Of a stretch of DNA of 17,357 bases, positions 1 through 8,402 are shown in pieces; within the stretch, counting starts at the first letter, position 1; every line of letters starts with the position of its first letter. The notes below the pieces were generated by a model. It was not told where the DNA came from, did no database searches, and worked only from the letters and a program-made list of their open reading frames with translations. Source of the DNA: Tateyamaria sp. (lineage in GTDB: Bacteria > Pseudomonadota > Alphaproteobacteria > Rhodobacterales > Rhodobacteraceae); assembly GCA_018668195.1 (NCBI GenBank), contig JABITU010000277.1, positions 1 to 17,357 of the forward strand, written 5' to 3'. Made by a program: the position numbers and the translations under genes.

Positions 1-32
1 AAAACCCCTACTGGAATGACACGCGATACCAT
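1..32 (-). CDS. zwf: Start of glucose-6-phosphate 1-dehydrogenase (partial)
   Basis: Only the first ten complete codons are in the window; the gene runs off the left edge on the minus strand. They read MVSRVIPVGV and are followed by an incomplete TT. codon. A clear AGGAG ribosome binding site (40-44) sits 7 bases before the ATG (32-30), so this is very probably a real start. I recognise MVSRVIPV as the usual N-terminus of roseobacter glucose-6-phosphate dehydrogenase, which oxidises glucose 6-phosphate to 6-phosphogluconolactone with NADP+ in the pentose-phosphate/Entner-Doudoroff routes. That identification rests on memory of ten residues; the NAD(P)-binding motif lies outside the window. 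The gene is divergent from the radical SAM gene, with about 236 bases between the starts. Confidence 0.5.
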   Translation of the reverse strand, partial: MVSRVIPVGV

Positions 33-268
33 CGGTCTGCTCCTCGCCAAAAATGTTTGCGCTATCAGTAGCAGAAACAATCAAATCCACAACATTGCAA
101 TGCAGGCGCAGATTTCTCTTTAGCTTACAGTTAACCGTCTTGGCTCAACTGGGGCGCATTGCCGCTTTTAGCTATCACAAATGCGACAGCACGTCACGCG
201 CACACTTTGCCTTTGCCGCGCAACACGATAAGAACATTCTATTAAATAACGCGTAGACGGATTTCGAA

Positions 269-1216
269 ATGAAAGATCTCGACCCCACCCCAGAAGGCAA
301 ATTCAAAAACCCGGACATCACCGCTAAGGGAGAAGCCCGCGCTAACGTTACGCTCAGCAATCCGGAAACGCTTTGGTTCAACACAGGCACCCTGTGCAAT
401 ATCACCTGCGCAAATTGTTATATAGAAAGTTCGCCCACAAATGATGCGCTGCTTTATTTAAAATCTGACGAGGTCTTGCCATACTTAGACCAGCTCGAGC
501 AGCGCGCTTGGGGCGTGCGGGAAATAGGGTTTACTGGTGGCGAGCCGTTCATGAACCCACAAATCATTCAGATGCTCAAAATCAGCCTAGCGCGCGGATA
601 TGAGGTGTTGGTACTTACCAACGCAATGGCGCCGATGATGCGCCCAGCCATGCAAGCTGGACTGACCGAGCTCATTGAATGCTACGGTGACAAGCTTACA
701 TTTCGGATCAGCCTCGACCATCACCGGGCCGCCGCACATGATGCCGAGCGGGGCAATGGCGCATTTCAGAAATCAGTCAAAGGGATCAACTGGCTGGCTG
801 GTATCGGCGCGCGTCTTGCGATTGCGGGCCGTATCGAAATGGCCGAAAGCGAGGCAGAGGCACGCGCAGGCTATGCCGCCCTGTACGCAACTTATGGCTG
901 GGATATCGATGCACACAATTTGGGCACCACTGTTTTGTTCCCTGAGATGGACGTGCAAGTCGATGTACCTGAAATTACAACAGAATGCTGGACAATCCTG
1001 AACAAACGGCCTGAGGATGTGATGTGCGCTTCGTCAAGGATGGTGGTCAAGCGCAAAGGTTCTGATGCGCCCACAGTTCTTGCCTGCACCCTGCTGCCAT
1101 ACGATGCCCGGTTCGACCTAGGAGCAACGCTTGCTGAAGCGGAAACGGACGTATCTTTGAACCATCCCCATTGCGCCAAATTCTGCGTGCTGGGCGGGGC
1201 GAGCTGTTCTGGCTGA
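269..1216 (+). CDS. Radical SAM protein, substrate unknown
   Basis: A 315-residue radical SAM enzyme. The cluster-binding motif CNITCANC (C43, C47, C50; CxxxCxxC) should hold the [4Fe-4S] that cleaves S-adenosylmethionine, and GFTGGEP (87-93) is the glycine-rich SAM-binding GGE motif. The C-terminal third has further cysteines at C240, C253, C273, C302, C306 and C313; the last three lie in HPHCAKFC...ASC. This resembles the auxiliary-cluster region of SPASM/Twitch radical SAM proteins, but I cannot confirm that it binds a second cluster. No signal peptide or membrane segment is visible, so it is probably cytoplasmic. The start is the first ATG of the frame; the upstream ACGGA is only a weak ribosome binding site. 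No precursor peptide or partner gene lies beside it, so the substrate cannot be inferred. The family assignment is firm; the reaction is unknown. Confidence 0.9.
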   Translation: MKDLDPTPEGKFKNPDITAKGEARANVTLSNPETLWFNTGTLCNITCANCYIESSPTNDALLYLKSDEVLPYLDQLEQRAWGVREIGFTGGEPFMNPQIIQMLKISLARGYEVLVLTNAMAPMMRPAMQAGLTELIECYGDKLTFRISLDHHRAAAHDAERGNGAFQKSVKGINWLAGIGARLAIAGRIEMAESEAEARAGYAALYATYGWDIDAHNLGTTVLFPEMDVQVDVPEITTECWTILNKRPEDVMCASSRMVVKRKGSDAPTVLACTLLPYDARFDLGATLAEAETDVSLNHPHCAKFCVLGGASCSG

Positions 1217-1251
1217 CTTGAAAATTTGGAACGCAGTCTGGTGCGGTATGC

Positions 1252-1287
1252 AGGTTAATAAGGTTAATAAGGTTAATAAGGTTAATC
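1252..1287. repeat. Four-copy 9-bp tandem repeat (AGGTTAATA)
   Basis: Three exact copies of AGGTTAATA (1252-1260, 1261-1269, 1270-1278) are followed by a fourth that differs at its last base (AGGTTAATC, 1279-1287). The array starts 36 bases after the radical SAM stop codon. Its last copy supplies the TAA stop of the small minus ORF that ends at 1282. The TTAA cores are spaced by 5 bases, which does not fit the TTAA-N7-TTAA site of CtrA. A simple explanation is replication slippage; protein binding to the array is possible but unsupported. Confidence 0.9.
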
Positions 1288-1464
1288 GTCGCAAGTGACG
1301 ATCAGCCACCCTCCAAGCAGTTTGCGCCCATCAACCGACGCAAGAGCCCCGTCAAAGTCGGTCATCTCCTCGATCTCGGGAATACCCTGACAATTCGGAG
1401 GAGACGATCTGAGCACGCGATGCCGGGCGGCGTCAGGCAACCTTTCGATAAGTTCTTGCCGCAA
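1282..1464 (-). CDS. Doubtful small ORF, 60 residues, unknown
   Basis: An open minus frame of 60 codons that begins with TTG and ends in the 9-bp tandem repeat. The ribosome binding site is poor (GGCGAAAA before the TTG). The translation is fairly normal in composition (RLPDAARHRVLR, IPEIEEM, DGRKLLGGWLIV) and lacks the arginine- or cysteine-rich look of typical shadow frames. I do not recognise it. An overlapping ATG frame starting at 1479-1477 (MKKTAKICGKN) is out of phase with it, so this could be the remnant of a frameshifted gene. It may equally be non-coding. Confidence 0.2.
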   Translation of the reverse strand: MRQELIERLPDAARHRVLRSSPPNCQGIPEIEEMTDFDGALASVDGRKLLGGWLIVTCDD

Positions 1465-1812
1465 ATTTTCGCCGTTTTTTTCATCAACTTGTCATGCAAC
1501 TCCACAATCTTTGAAATCACCTCGTCTACTTACAAACCGCAGGTTTTCGCCCTAAATTACCCGCAGATTTATGCGCTCTAGTCCCAAGAATAGGTCCTTT
1601 GAATGGGCCACAACGCGCAGGGCCGCCATTAAGTTCAAAAACGTGGCGGGACACCCGTTTGCGACGCAGATTGGTAATAGCTTTTTCAGTCGCTGCAATC
1701 AGGCTTGCCATTAAGGTTTCATCATTTCTTGGGCGCGCCCTACGAAAACCTTTTGGCACAGCAAGCGACCTTGGACACGGATCCGATACACAGACTTACA
1801 TCCAAGTTGTCA

Positions 1813-1841
1813 TTGCGCAACATCTCGGGTTTTGTTATAAA
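1813..1841 (+). promoter_or_regulatory. Probable gyrA promoter
   Basis: TTGCGC (1813-1818) and TATAAA (1836-1841) are separated by 17 bases, a good sigma-70 layout, and lie 43 bases before the gyrA ATG. Transcription would start near 1848, giving a leader of about 36 bases. The leader includes TTAACCGCAAGATA, which occurs once more just after gyrA (4662-4675). Confidence 0.5.
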
Positions 1842-1883
1842 TTAACCGCAAGATATAGCACAAGAAAACATCAGGCTTACTGA

Positions 1884-4622
1884 ATGAATAATACACCAGA
1901 ACCCCCTGAAACTGATGATAAAATGGTACCAGATCGGCCTGCTTATGAGGGCCCGACGGTGTCCATCGAGCATGAGATGAGCACGTCTTATCTGGACTAT
2001 GCCATGTCGGTCATCGTCAGCCGCGCAATCCCCGACCTGCGCGATGGTCTAAAACCGGTGCATCGTCGCATTCTCTATGCCATGCACGAGACCGGGAACA
2101 GTCATGAAAAATCGTACCGCAAATCCGCCCGACCCGTCGGCGATGTCATGGGCAAGTACCACCCCCACGGCGACAGTGCGATCTATGACGCCTTGGTTCG
2201 CATGGCTCAGGATTTTTCTATGTCTCTGCCGCTTTTGGACGGTCAGGGCAACTTTGGCTCAATGGACGGCGATAACGCCGCTGCCATGCGCTACACCGAA
2301 GTCCGCATGGACAAGCCTGCAGCCTATCTTTTAGCAGATATCGACAAGGAAACCGTCGACTTTCAGGACAACTATGACGGCAAAGATCGTGAGCCGACAG
2401 TTTTGCCTGCGCGCTTTCCCAACATGCTGGTTAATGGCGCGGGCGGTATCGCGGTGGGTATGGCCACCAACATCCCGCCGCACAACCTTGGCGAAGTGGT
2501 CGATGCCTGTCTTGCCCTGATTAAAGATCCCGACCTGTCTTCTGAGCAGCTTATCGAATATGTACCTGGCCCCGACTTTCCCACAGGTGGCATCATGCTC
2601 GGCCGGTCCGGCGCGCGCAAAGCTTATCTTGAGGGGCGAGGCTCTGTCATCGTGCGCTCTAAGACGCGGGTCGAAGAATTGAGGAAAGACCGTTATGGCA
2701 TTGTAATTGAAGAAATACCTTATCAGGTAAACAAGGCCACTATGATCGAGCGCATCGCAGAAGCGGCACGCGACAAAAAAATCGAAGGCATCGCCCATGT
2801 TCAAGACGAATCCGATCGCAACGGCGTTCGCGTGGTCGTCGAGCTAAAGCGCGATGCCACGGCCGAAGTGGTTCTGAACCAACTCTTTAGATTCACCCCG
2901 ATGCAAACATCCTTTGGCTGCAACATGCTGGCACTGAATGGCGGTCGGCCCGAGCAATTGACCCTGCGCCGGTTCCTCACATCCTTCATCGATTTTCGCG
3001 AAGATGTTGTTGCCAGGCGCACCGCCTATGAGTTGCGCAAAGCGCGCGAACGCAGTCACATTCTGTGCGGCCTTGCCGTCGCTGTCACCAATATTGACGA
3101 GGTTGTTGCAACAATCCGCCAATCCGCTGATGCAGCCGAGGCTCGTGCAAAGCTGATGGAACGCCGCTGGCCTGCCCAAGACATACTTCCCTATATCGCG
3201 CTGATCGATGATCCGACCCACACCGCGAATGAAGACGGAACTTACAATCTGTCTGAAACCCAAGCCCGAGCCATCCTCGAATTGCGCCTGCAGCGCCTGA
3301 CTCAAATCGGCGTCAAGGAAGTTACAGATGAGCTTGAACAACTTGCTCTAAAAATAAAAGAATACTTGGAAATACTTGGATCACGTGAACGCATCATGGA
3401 GATCATCGCCACTGAGCTTGCCGAAACCCGCGACCTCTTTGCGGTGCCTCGTCGCACCCAAATCGTTGACTGGTCAGGCGACATGGAAGACGAAGATCTG
3501 ATCGAACGCGAAGACATGGTCGTCACTGTCACCTCTGGCGGCTATATAAAACGCACGCCTTTGGCGGAATTCCGCAGCCAGAAAAGGGGCGGTAAAGGCG
3601 TAAGCGGCATGCAAACCAAAGAGGAAGACGTAATAACGACCCTTTTTGTTGCCAATACCCATACGCAACTGCTGTTCTTCACGACGGACGGAATGGTCTA
3701 CAAACTCAAGACATGGCGTTTGCCACAAGGAGGGCGCACCTCCAAAGGCAAGGCCATCGTCAACATCTTGCCGATCCCGCAAGGGGTCAGTGTCGCCGCC
3801 ATTATGCCCGTCGATCGGGATGAAAAGGACTGGGACGATCTCCAAGTCGTCTTTGCCACGTCTGCAGGCACAGTACGGCGCAATCGCTTATCCGACTTCA
3901 CCAATGTCAAGGCCAACGGCAAGATCGCGATGAAATTCGAGGACGAACACCAAGGTACAACGCTGATCAATGCCCGGATCGCATCGAACAATGATGATGT
4001 AATGCTGGTTACCAATTCTGGCCGCGCCATCCGCTTTCCAGCGACTGACGTTCGCGTTTTCAACAGCCGGAATTCGGTTGGGGTGCGCGGCATCAGACTG
4101 AGCGGTTCTGACAAAGTCGTATCGATGTCCATCATTCGCCATTTTGACGCCACCTCAGAGGAACGGGTTGCATATCTGAAAATGCGCCGTGCCATGGCTG
4201 GCTTGGCCGACGACGCCGAAGGCGATGACGAAGAGGCGGTCGCCGATCCTAACTTTTCAAACGACCGCTACGTCGAGATGTCGGCGGCAGAGAATCTTAT
4301 TTTAACCATCACCAGCGGTGGTGCTGGCAAACTTAGCTCTAGCCACGACTACCCCGTGCGCGGCCGCGGCGGCCTCGGCGTCACCGCAATGGACAAAGCG
4401 ATGCGCGGCGGCAAAATCGTTGCCTCCTTCCCCGTCGAGACAGACGATCAGATCATGCTTGCAACCTCCAAAGGCCAATCTATCCGCGTGCCCGTCGAAG
4501 GCATCAGCTTTCGCTCGCGCAGCGCCGGGGGCGTAAAGGTCTTTGACACAGGTAAAGGCGAAGAGGTCGTTAGCGTCGCATGGATTGCAGAACAAGGCGA
4601 CGAGGAACAAGCCGAAGAATAA
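1884..4622 (+). CDS. gyrA: DNA gyrase subunit A
   Basis: GyrA forms the A2B2 gyrase with GyrB and introduces negative supercoils by passing DNA through an enzyme-linked double-strand break. The breakage-reunion domain starts near residue 30 ([16 protein letters not shown] at 36-51), and the catalytic tyrosine is Y137 in AAMRYTE. The quinolone-resistance region reads [11 protein letters not shown]98 and D102 match E. coli S83 and D87, so both common resistance positions have the susceptible residue. The C-terminal beta-pinwheel (about 520-900) carries the GyrA box QKRGGKG at 566-572, which separates gyrase from topoisomerase IV. Residues 775-788 form a very acidic insert ([14 protein letters not shown]) between pinwheel blades, and the tail is also acidic. 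Length is 912 against 875 in E. coli, within the alphaproteobacterial range. The ribosome binding site is weak (CAGG). It is convergent with the M32 peptidase gene. Confidence 0.98.
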   Translation: MNNTPEPPETDDKMVPDRPAYEGPTVSIEHEMSTSYLDYAMSVIVSRAIPDLRDGLKPVHRRILYAMHETGNSHEKSYRKSARPVGDVMGKYHPHGDSAIYDALVRMAQDFSMSLPLLDGQGNFGSMDGDNAAAMRYTEVRMDKPAAYLLADIDKETVDFQDNYDGKDREPTVLPARFPNMLVNGAGGIAVGMATNIPPHNLGEVVDACLALIKDPDLSSEQLIEYVPGPDFPTGGIMLGRSGARKAYLEGRGSVIVRSKTRVEELRKDRYGIVIEEIPYQVNKATMIERIAEAARDKKIEGIAHVQDESDRNGVRVVVELKRDATAEVVLNQLFRFTPMQTSFGCNMLALNGGRPEQLTLRRFLTSFIDFREDVVARRTAYELRKARERSHILCGLAVAVTNIDEVVATIRQSADAAEARAKLMERRWPAQDILPYIALIDDPTHTANEDGTYNLSETQARAILELRLQRLTQIGVKEVTDELEQLALKIKEYLEILGSRERIMEIIATELAETRDLFAVPRRTQIVDWSGDMEDEDLIEREDMVVTVTSGGYIKRTPLAEFRSQKRGGKGVSGMQTKEEDVITTLFVANTHTQLLFFTTDGMVYKLKTWRLPQGGRTSKGKAIVNILPIPQGVSVAAIMPVDRDEKDWDDLQVVFATSAGTVRRNRLSDFTNVKANGKIAMKFEDEHQGTTLINARIASNNDDVMLVTNSGRAIRFPATDVRVFNSRNSVGVRGIRLSGSDKVVSMSIIRHFDATSEERVAYLKMRRAMAGLADDAEGDDEEAVADPNFSNDRYVEMSAAENLILTITSGGAGKLSSSHDYPVRGRGGLGVTAMDKAMRGGKIVASFPVETDDQIMLATSKGQSIRVPVEGISFRSRSAGGVKVFDTGKGEEVVSVAWIAEQGDEEQAEE

Positions 4623-4625
4623 CCG

Positions 4626-4660
4626 CTTCATCTTGCCGAAAAAACTCCTCCCGGAGGGCC
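4626..4660 (-). terminator. Intrinsic terminator with conserved tail, minus strand
   Basis: Read on the minus strand this is CTCC-GGGA-GGAG followed by six T, then CG and GCAAGATGAAG. The stem is short (4 bp) with a GNRA-type GGGA loop. It would end the minus transcript of the M32 peptidase, whose stop is at 4848, about 190 bases upstream. The far end lies 3 bases past the gyrA stop. The copy at 13857-13888 has the same hairpin plan, T-run and the identical 11-base tail, so this belongs to a dispersed terminator-like repeat. Confidence 0.65.
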
Positions 4661-4713
4661 GTTAACCGCAAGATACGCATTTCTGTGTGTGCACTTTCCA
4701 GACCAAGAATGTC

Positions 4714-4737
4714 GTGCGCGCCTATCTCGGCGCGTAC
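4714..4737 (+). terminator. Hairpin after gyrA, possible terminator
   Basis: GTGCGCGCC (4714-4722) and GGCGCGTAC (4729-4737) form a 9-bp stem with one G-T wobble and a 6-base loop TATCTC. It lies about 90 bases after the gyrA stop. Only a weak T-rich stretch follows (AGTTTGATT), so it may be a leaky terminator or a 3'-end stabilising hairpin. A second inverted repeat, ATGCGC (4755-4760) with GCGCAT (4776-4781), follows closely. Confidence 0.4.
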
Positions 4738-4847
4738 AGTTTGATTAGTGTATCATGCGCAATGCGTGAAACATCGCGCATCACCTAACACGTTGAACTA
4801 TTAGATTTCATTCAGCATTGGATGATTCAGGTTTTTCGCATTGAGAT

Positions 4848-6323
4848 CTAAAGCTGGTAAAGATCCGCAAACTTCGTCTTCAAATAGTTCAACAACGGTG
4901 CTTCGGATGACTCCATCCCGCTGGCTCGTGAAATCACCGCGCGCGGTGCATACATCCCACCGTGTTGCTGCACATGTTCTTTCAACCAGCCCGTCGCAGC
5001 CGAAGTGTCGCCCCGCGCCAGATCATCGTCGAGCCCCGGCACCGCAGCCCGCAGCGCCTCATGCAGGCAACCTGCATATACATTGCCCAGTGAATAGGTC
5101 GGAAAATAGCCAAATAATCCAACCGACCAATGCACATCCTGCAAGACACCATTCGACGCAACATCCACGGTATAACCGAAATCAGCCGCAAACCGATCAT
5201 TCCAAGCAGCCTCCAAATCACCCACATCCAGATCGTCTGACATCAACGCCCGTTCCAGATCAAAGCGCAATAGCACATGCAAGTTATACTGCACTTCATC
5301 AGATTCGGTCCGAATGTAGCCGTTTGATACGCGGTTCACTGCGCCGTAAAACTGCTCTTCATCTGCGACACCGATGTCACCAAACACATCACGCATCTGA
5401 CCAAAGAGCCAGCCGGTAAAGGCGCGGCTGCGCCCCAACTGATTTTCGTAAATGCGACTTTGACTTTCGTGCACTCCCATAGACACCCCCTGGCCTAATG
5501 AAGTCAGCAAATAGGATTCATCAATATTTTGTTCGTACGCAGCGTGGCCCACTTCGTGAATTGTCGAGTAAAAACAATTAAACGGATCATTTTCATTTGT
5601 CCGTGTGGTGATGCGCACGTCCTGCCCGGACCCGCTTGAGAACGGATGCACAGCCTTATCGACGCGACCGCGCTGCATGTCATAGCCGAACGTGCGTGCC
5701 AGTTTGCGGCTCAACTTCATCTGTGCACCCTCGTCAAACCGACCCTTCAATGCGGGCGCTGATTTTGCTTCAAGGATCGTACCACGCAAATTAACCAGCG
5801 CAGGACGCATGGCACCAAACATTGCCTCTAATTCCGCACCCGTTGTACCGGGCTCATAGTCGGCCAGCATCGCGTCATAGACATTGCCCCCATCCGCAAG
5901 TGCAGCCCCCTCCTCGCGTTTCAATGCAATCACTTCGCTGAGCACAGGCGCAAAAGCGGCAAAATCGTTTGCTGCTCGTGCTTCGGCCCATTTGCCTTGC
6001 GCGGTCGACGTGAGCCGCGCCAGAGCCGTGGCGAGCGTTGCGGGAATTTTCGATGCGCGGTCAAAGCTGCGCGTGATCTCGCGCACATGCGCCTGACCAA
6101 CCGGGGCCAAGTCGCTGACATCAATCGCACCGAGCCATTCGCCAACTTTCGGATCAGTACGCCGCGCGTGTAAAACGGCCTCGAGCGCGGCCATTTCCTC
6201 ACCGCGTTGCGACGCAGCACCGCGAGGCATCATCGTTTCCTGATCCCAACCCAACCGGCCAGAGATCTGGGCGAGGGCCTGCGTATCATGGTCGTAAGCC
6301 ATTAATGCGTCATAACTTGTCAT
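4848..6323 (-). CDS. M32 family metallocarboxypeptidase (Taq type)
   Basis: A 491-residue zinc carboxypeptidase of family M32 (Thermus aquaticus carboxypeptidase family), which removes C-terminal residues from peptides in the cytoplasm. The zinc motif HEVGH lies at 256-260; many relatives have HEGGH or HEFGH. The third ligand is E286 in HESQSR, 26 residues further on, the spacing expected for the family. Other typical blocks are WDQETMMP near the N-terminus and an all-helical fold. I chose the ATG at 6323 (MTSYDALM) because it overlaps the ctaA stop as ATGA, suggesting translational coupling. A longer open frame to 6554 lies wholly inside ctaA and is cysteine-rich and implausible. It is last in the trmJ-ctaA-peptidase cluster. 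No signal peptide is visible. Confidence 0.95.
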   Translation of the reverse strand: MTSYDALMAYDHDTQALAQISGRLGWDQETMMPRGAASQRGEEMAALEAVLHARRTDPKVGEWLGAIDVSDLAPVGQAHVREITRSFDRASKIPATLATALARLTSTAQGKWAEARAANDFAAFAPVLSEVIALKREEGAALADGGNVYDAMLADYEPGTTGAELEAMFGAMRPALVNLRGTILEAKSAPALKGRFDEGAQMKLSRKLARTFGYDMQRGRVDKAVHPFSSGSGQDVRITTRTNENDPFNCFYSTIHEVGHAAYEQNIDESYLLTSLGQGVSMGVHESQSRIYENQLGRSRAFTGWLFGQMRDVFGDIGVADEEQFYGAVNRVSNGYIRTESDEVQYNLHVLLRFDLERALMSDDLDVGDLEAAWNDRFAADFGYTVDVASNGVLQDVHWSVGLFGYFPTYSLGNVYAGCLHEALRAAVPGLDDDLARGDTSAATGWLKEHVQQHGGMYAPRAVISRASGMESSEAPLLNYLKTKFADLYQL

Positions 6324-7468
6324 GGGCGGGCCCCTCTTATGGACGTGGCAATTGGATAAGCGGCGAGAAACCTTGCCCTCAGGATCAGCACCCACAAAAT
6401 TACTGCAAGCAGTTGATGTAGGATCGCGATCTGCCATGGCGCACCGTACACAACGGTGACAATGCCAAGCGCGATTTGCAATGCCATCGCAGACAACATT
6501 GCATGAAAGGCAAAGCGCGTCTTTGGATGGGCTGACTTGCGTCCACGCGACCAAACAACGACGGCAAAGACAAACAGAAGGTAACCCGTCATCCGGTGCA
6601 CAAATTGCACAAATCCCGGACTTTCAAACAGGTTCCGCCACCAAGGCTCAAGCGCTAACGCCGACGCTGGAAACACCTGTCCCCCCATGAGCGGCCAGTC
6701 CGTGTAACTGCGGCCCGCATCAATCCCTGCCACGAGCGCGCCGATCTGGATTTGCAGAAACGCAAAATGCATTAATCCGGTCGAAATAGAAAACAGCCGC
6801 GCCTCTTTGCTGCGCCGCGCTTGCATCAGATCGCGCTCGGGGCGGGCCAACTGAAATGCGTACCATGCGATTAGACCAAGAATGGTAAAGGCCAGCCCCA
6901 GATGCGTGGCCAAACGATAGCTCGCCACATCAACCATGCCTTCGCCCGCTGTGACACCGCTGGACACCATCCACCAGCCAATCGCACCCTGCAGCCCACC
7001 AAGCGCGCCAAGGCCAAGCAATTTCGGCGTCCAACCCACCGGAATTTTCCGACGCAGCAGAAAACAGAAAAAACCAATAGCCCAGACAAGCCCAACCACG
7101 CGGCCCAACTGGCGATGCCCCCATTCCCACCAATAAATAACTTTGAAATCAGACAGTTCCATCCATTGATTCTGTATCTGAAACTCGTCGATGGCCTTGT
7201 ACTTGGCAAACTCCGCGTCCCAGTCAGCGGCATTCAGCGGCGGGATTGCTCCCGTCAGAGGCCGCCACTCGGTGATGGACAGCCCGCTGTCCGTCAAACG
7301 GGTCAGCCCGCCTACCAGAATCATCGCGACAACCAAGGTGAATAAGATCATAAGCCATATAAGAATGGCACCGCGCGCACCACCGCTGCGCTGATCGATC
7401 AATCCGGTGTGAGCGGCCCGTTTTTGCGCGCTGCCCACGTCTTCGAATATGCTGCGGTTTTTTGCCAT
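6320..7468 (-). CDS. ctaA: Heme A synthase (COX15/CtaA)
   Basis: CtaA is an inner-membrane heme-b-containing enzyme that oxidises the C8 methyl of heme O to the formyl group of heme A for aa3-type cytochrome oxidase. The 382-residue protein has about eight membrane segments (the first near 33-54) and the four conserved heme-ligand histidines: H118 (WEWGHRQLGR), H189 (RLATHLGLA), H291 (FVHRMTGYL) and H351 (ILHQLLAV). The loop LTRLTDSGLSITEWRP (55-70) is diagnostic. The length and the lack of the CxxxxxxC pair of Bacillus CtaA fit the alphaproteobacterial/mitochondrial type. The start at 7468 (MAKNRSIFED) is preceded by AGAGG; a longer frame to 7585 would overlap trmJ. The oxidase subunits and ctaB are not nearby. 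Confidence 0.96.
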   Translation of the reverse strand: MAKNRSIFEDVGSAQKRAAHTGLIDQRSGGARGAILIWLMILFTLVVAMILVGGLTRLTDSGLSITEWRPLTGAIPPLNAADWDAEFAKYKAIDEFQIQNQWMELSDFKVIYWWEWGHRQLGRVVGLVWAIGFFCFLLRRKIPVGWTPKLLGLGALGGLQGAIGWWMVSSGVTAGEGMVDVASYRLATHLGLAFTILGLIAWYAFQLARPERDLMQARRSKEARLFSISTGLMHFAFLQIQIGALVAGIDAGRSYTDWPLMGGQVFPASALALEPWWRNLFESPGFVQFVHRMTGYLLFVFAVVVWSRGRKSAHPKTRFAFHAMLSAMALQIALGIVTVVYGAPWQIAILHQLLAVILWVLILRARFLAAYPIATSIRGARP

Positions 7469-7526
7469 GAAAGCCTCTGTCTTTTCAGATTGCGAACCTA
7501 GGCGCAGTGCCCGCCGACGTCCAGCG

Positions 7527-8258
7527 TCAACGGTGCCCAGCCCAGCGGACCATCTGCCGCAGCATGCCGTGCAATGTTTGAACATCCACGCGCGTCAGCG
7601 GCATCCGGCTCCACATGTTGCGCAGGTTCAGACGCATACTTTCCGATTTATGTGCCGGAAAGAAAAAACCCGCCTCGTCCAACCGCTCCTCAAAATGCCG
7701 CGCCAGGTGCTCAACCTCGTCACCTGAGGCCCAATCGGTGCCCGCCAGTTCGGTTCGCGCATGGATCACATCGCCCGACGCGCGCATCCATTCATAGGCT
7801 ACCAGCAAGACGCATTGCGCGAGGTTCAAAGACGGATATTCCGGGTTCACCGGCACTGATATCAATGCATTTGCTCGGGCGATATCGTCGTTTTCTAGGC
7901 CCGCGCGCTCTGGCCCGAACATCACTGCCACATGCCCACCCGCTGCAATACGCGCAGCGGCATCCCGCATCGCAGCTTCGGGGCTCATCACCGGGTTGGT
8001 CAAGTCGCGGCTGCGCGCCGTTGTGGCATAGACAAAAGTGCAATCCGCAAGAGCATCTGAAACATCCGCGTGCAACGTCGCGGCATCCAAAACTCGGCCA
8101 GCCCCGCTGGCCATAGCAACGGCCGACGGGTTGGGCCAACCATCGCGTGGTCCGATAATACGCATTCTGTCCAGACCAAAGTTCAGCATTGCGCGGGCCG
8201 CCGCCCCGATATTTTCGCCCATCTGCGGACGCGTCAGTACAAAAGTGGGTGTCATCAT
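7527..8258 (-). CDS. trmJ: tRNA/rRNA 2'-O-methyltransferase, TrmJ type
   Basis: A 243-residue SPOUT (SpoU) methyltransferase. The three family motifs are NIGAAARAM (16-24, with the catalytic-type arginine R22), FGPERAGLEN (114-123) and NPEYPSLNLAQCV (138-150). The last two form the trefoil-knot SAM site, and the NPxYPSLNLxQ form is typical of TrmJ, which methylates the 2'-OH of nucleotide 32 in certain tRNAs. The C-terminal region (about 165-243) is helical, as in TrmJ. The start may be the first or second of two adjacent ATGs (8258 or 8255). A stop codon (TAG) lies in frame just upstream, and the ribosome binding site is poor. It heads the minus cluster, 58 bases before ctaA. Confidence 0.88.
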   Translation of the reverse strand: MMTPTFVLTRPQMGENIGAAARAMLNFGLDRMRIIGPRDGWPNPSAVAMASGAGRVLDAATLHADVSDALADCTFVYATTARSRDLTNPVMSPEAAMRDAAARIAAGGHVAVMFGPERAGLENDDIARANALISVPVNPEYPSLNLAQCVLLVAYEWMRASGDVIHARTELAGTDWASGDEVEHLARHFEERLDEAGFFFPAHKSESMRLNLRNMWSRMPLTRVDVQTLHGMLRQMVRWAGHR

Positions 8259-8402
8259 TCGCGTCTACCGCAGCGCGGGCCCGCTCACAACCGGATGTCT
8301 GGTGCCTGAGAATACGACCTAAAAATTGCGCAGCAGGCATAGAAGTTTCCTTTTCCTGCCAAATCCGTTAGCCGTTCTTTCACGACAACAAGGACACACG
8401 AG

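Larger units (their letters stand above)
1217..1883. other. 667-base gene-poor region before gyrA
   Basis: No convincing gene is visible between the radical SAM stop and the gyrA start. The region holds a 9-bp tandem repeat (1252-1287), a doubtful minus ORF (1282-1464) and the probable gyrA promoter (1813-1841). It also contains an imperfect 15-bp direct repeat, CCGCA-NN-TTTTCGCC, at 1459-1473 and 1537-1551 (two mismatches). A second open minus frame at 1526-1759 (77 codons, GTG start, arginine-rich) has no ribosome binding site that I can see and matches no family I know. A 94-codon plus frame ending at 1883, directly against gyrA, also looks like chance. The stretch may contain decayed coding sequence. 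Confidence 0.5.

Noticed and set aside
1252..1287. CtrA binding sites in the GGTTAATA array.
   Set aside because: The TTAA cores are 5 bases apart, whereas the CtrA site needs TTAA-N7-TTAA.
1599..1883. 94-codon plus frame ending right before the gyrA ATG as a possible upstream gene.
   Set aside because: Arginine-rich, with no recognisable motif or ribosome binding site, and it covers the probable gyrA promoter.
1842..4675. The same 14 bases, TTAACCGCAAGATA, lie in the gyrA leader (1842-1855) and just after gyrA (4662-4675).
   Set aside because: About one exact 14-base match is expected by chance in a window of this size counting both strands, and the flanks do not match. Its position around gyrA is suggestive but not enough.
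4841..5419. Long plus-strand open frame (192 codons) opposite the M32 peptidase gene.
   Set aside because: Its composition is Pro/His/Ser/Thr-rich without any domain and lies fully antisense to a solid gene; typical shadow frame.
6324..6554. 77-residue N-terminal extension of the M32 peptidase.
   Set aside because: It lies inside ctaA, is cysteine-rich and unlike the family; the ATGA-overlapping start at 6323 fits both family length and operon structure.
7792..8340. 182-codon minus frame beginning MPAAQFLGRI with a good upstream AGGA sequence.
   Set aside because: Apart from its first 80 bases it overlaps trmJ in another frame, and its Cys/Arg/Gly-rich translation looks like a shadow; the SpoU motifs lie in the trmJ frame.
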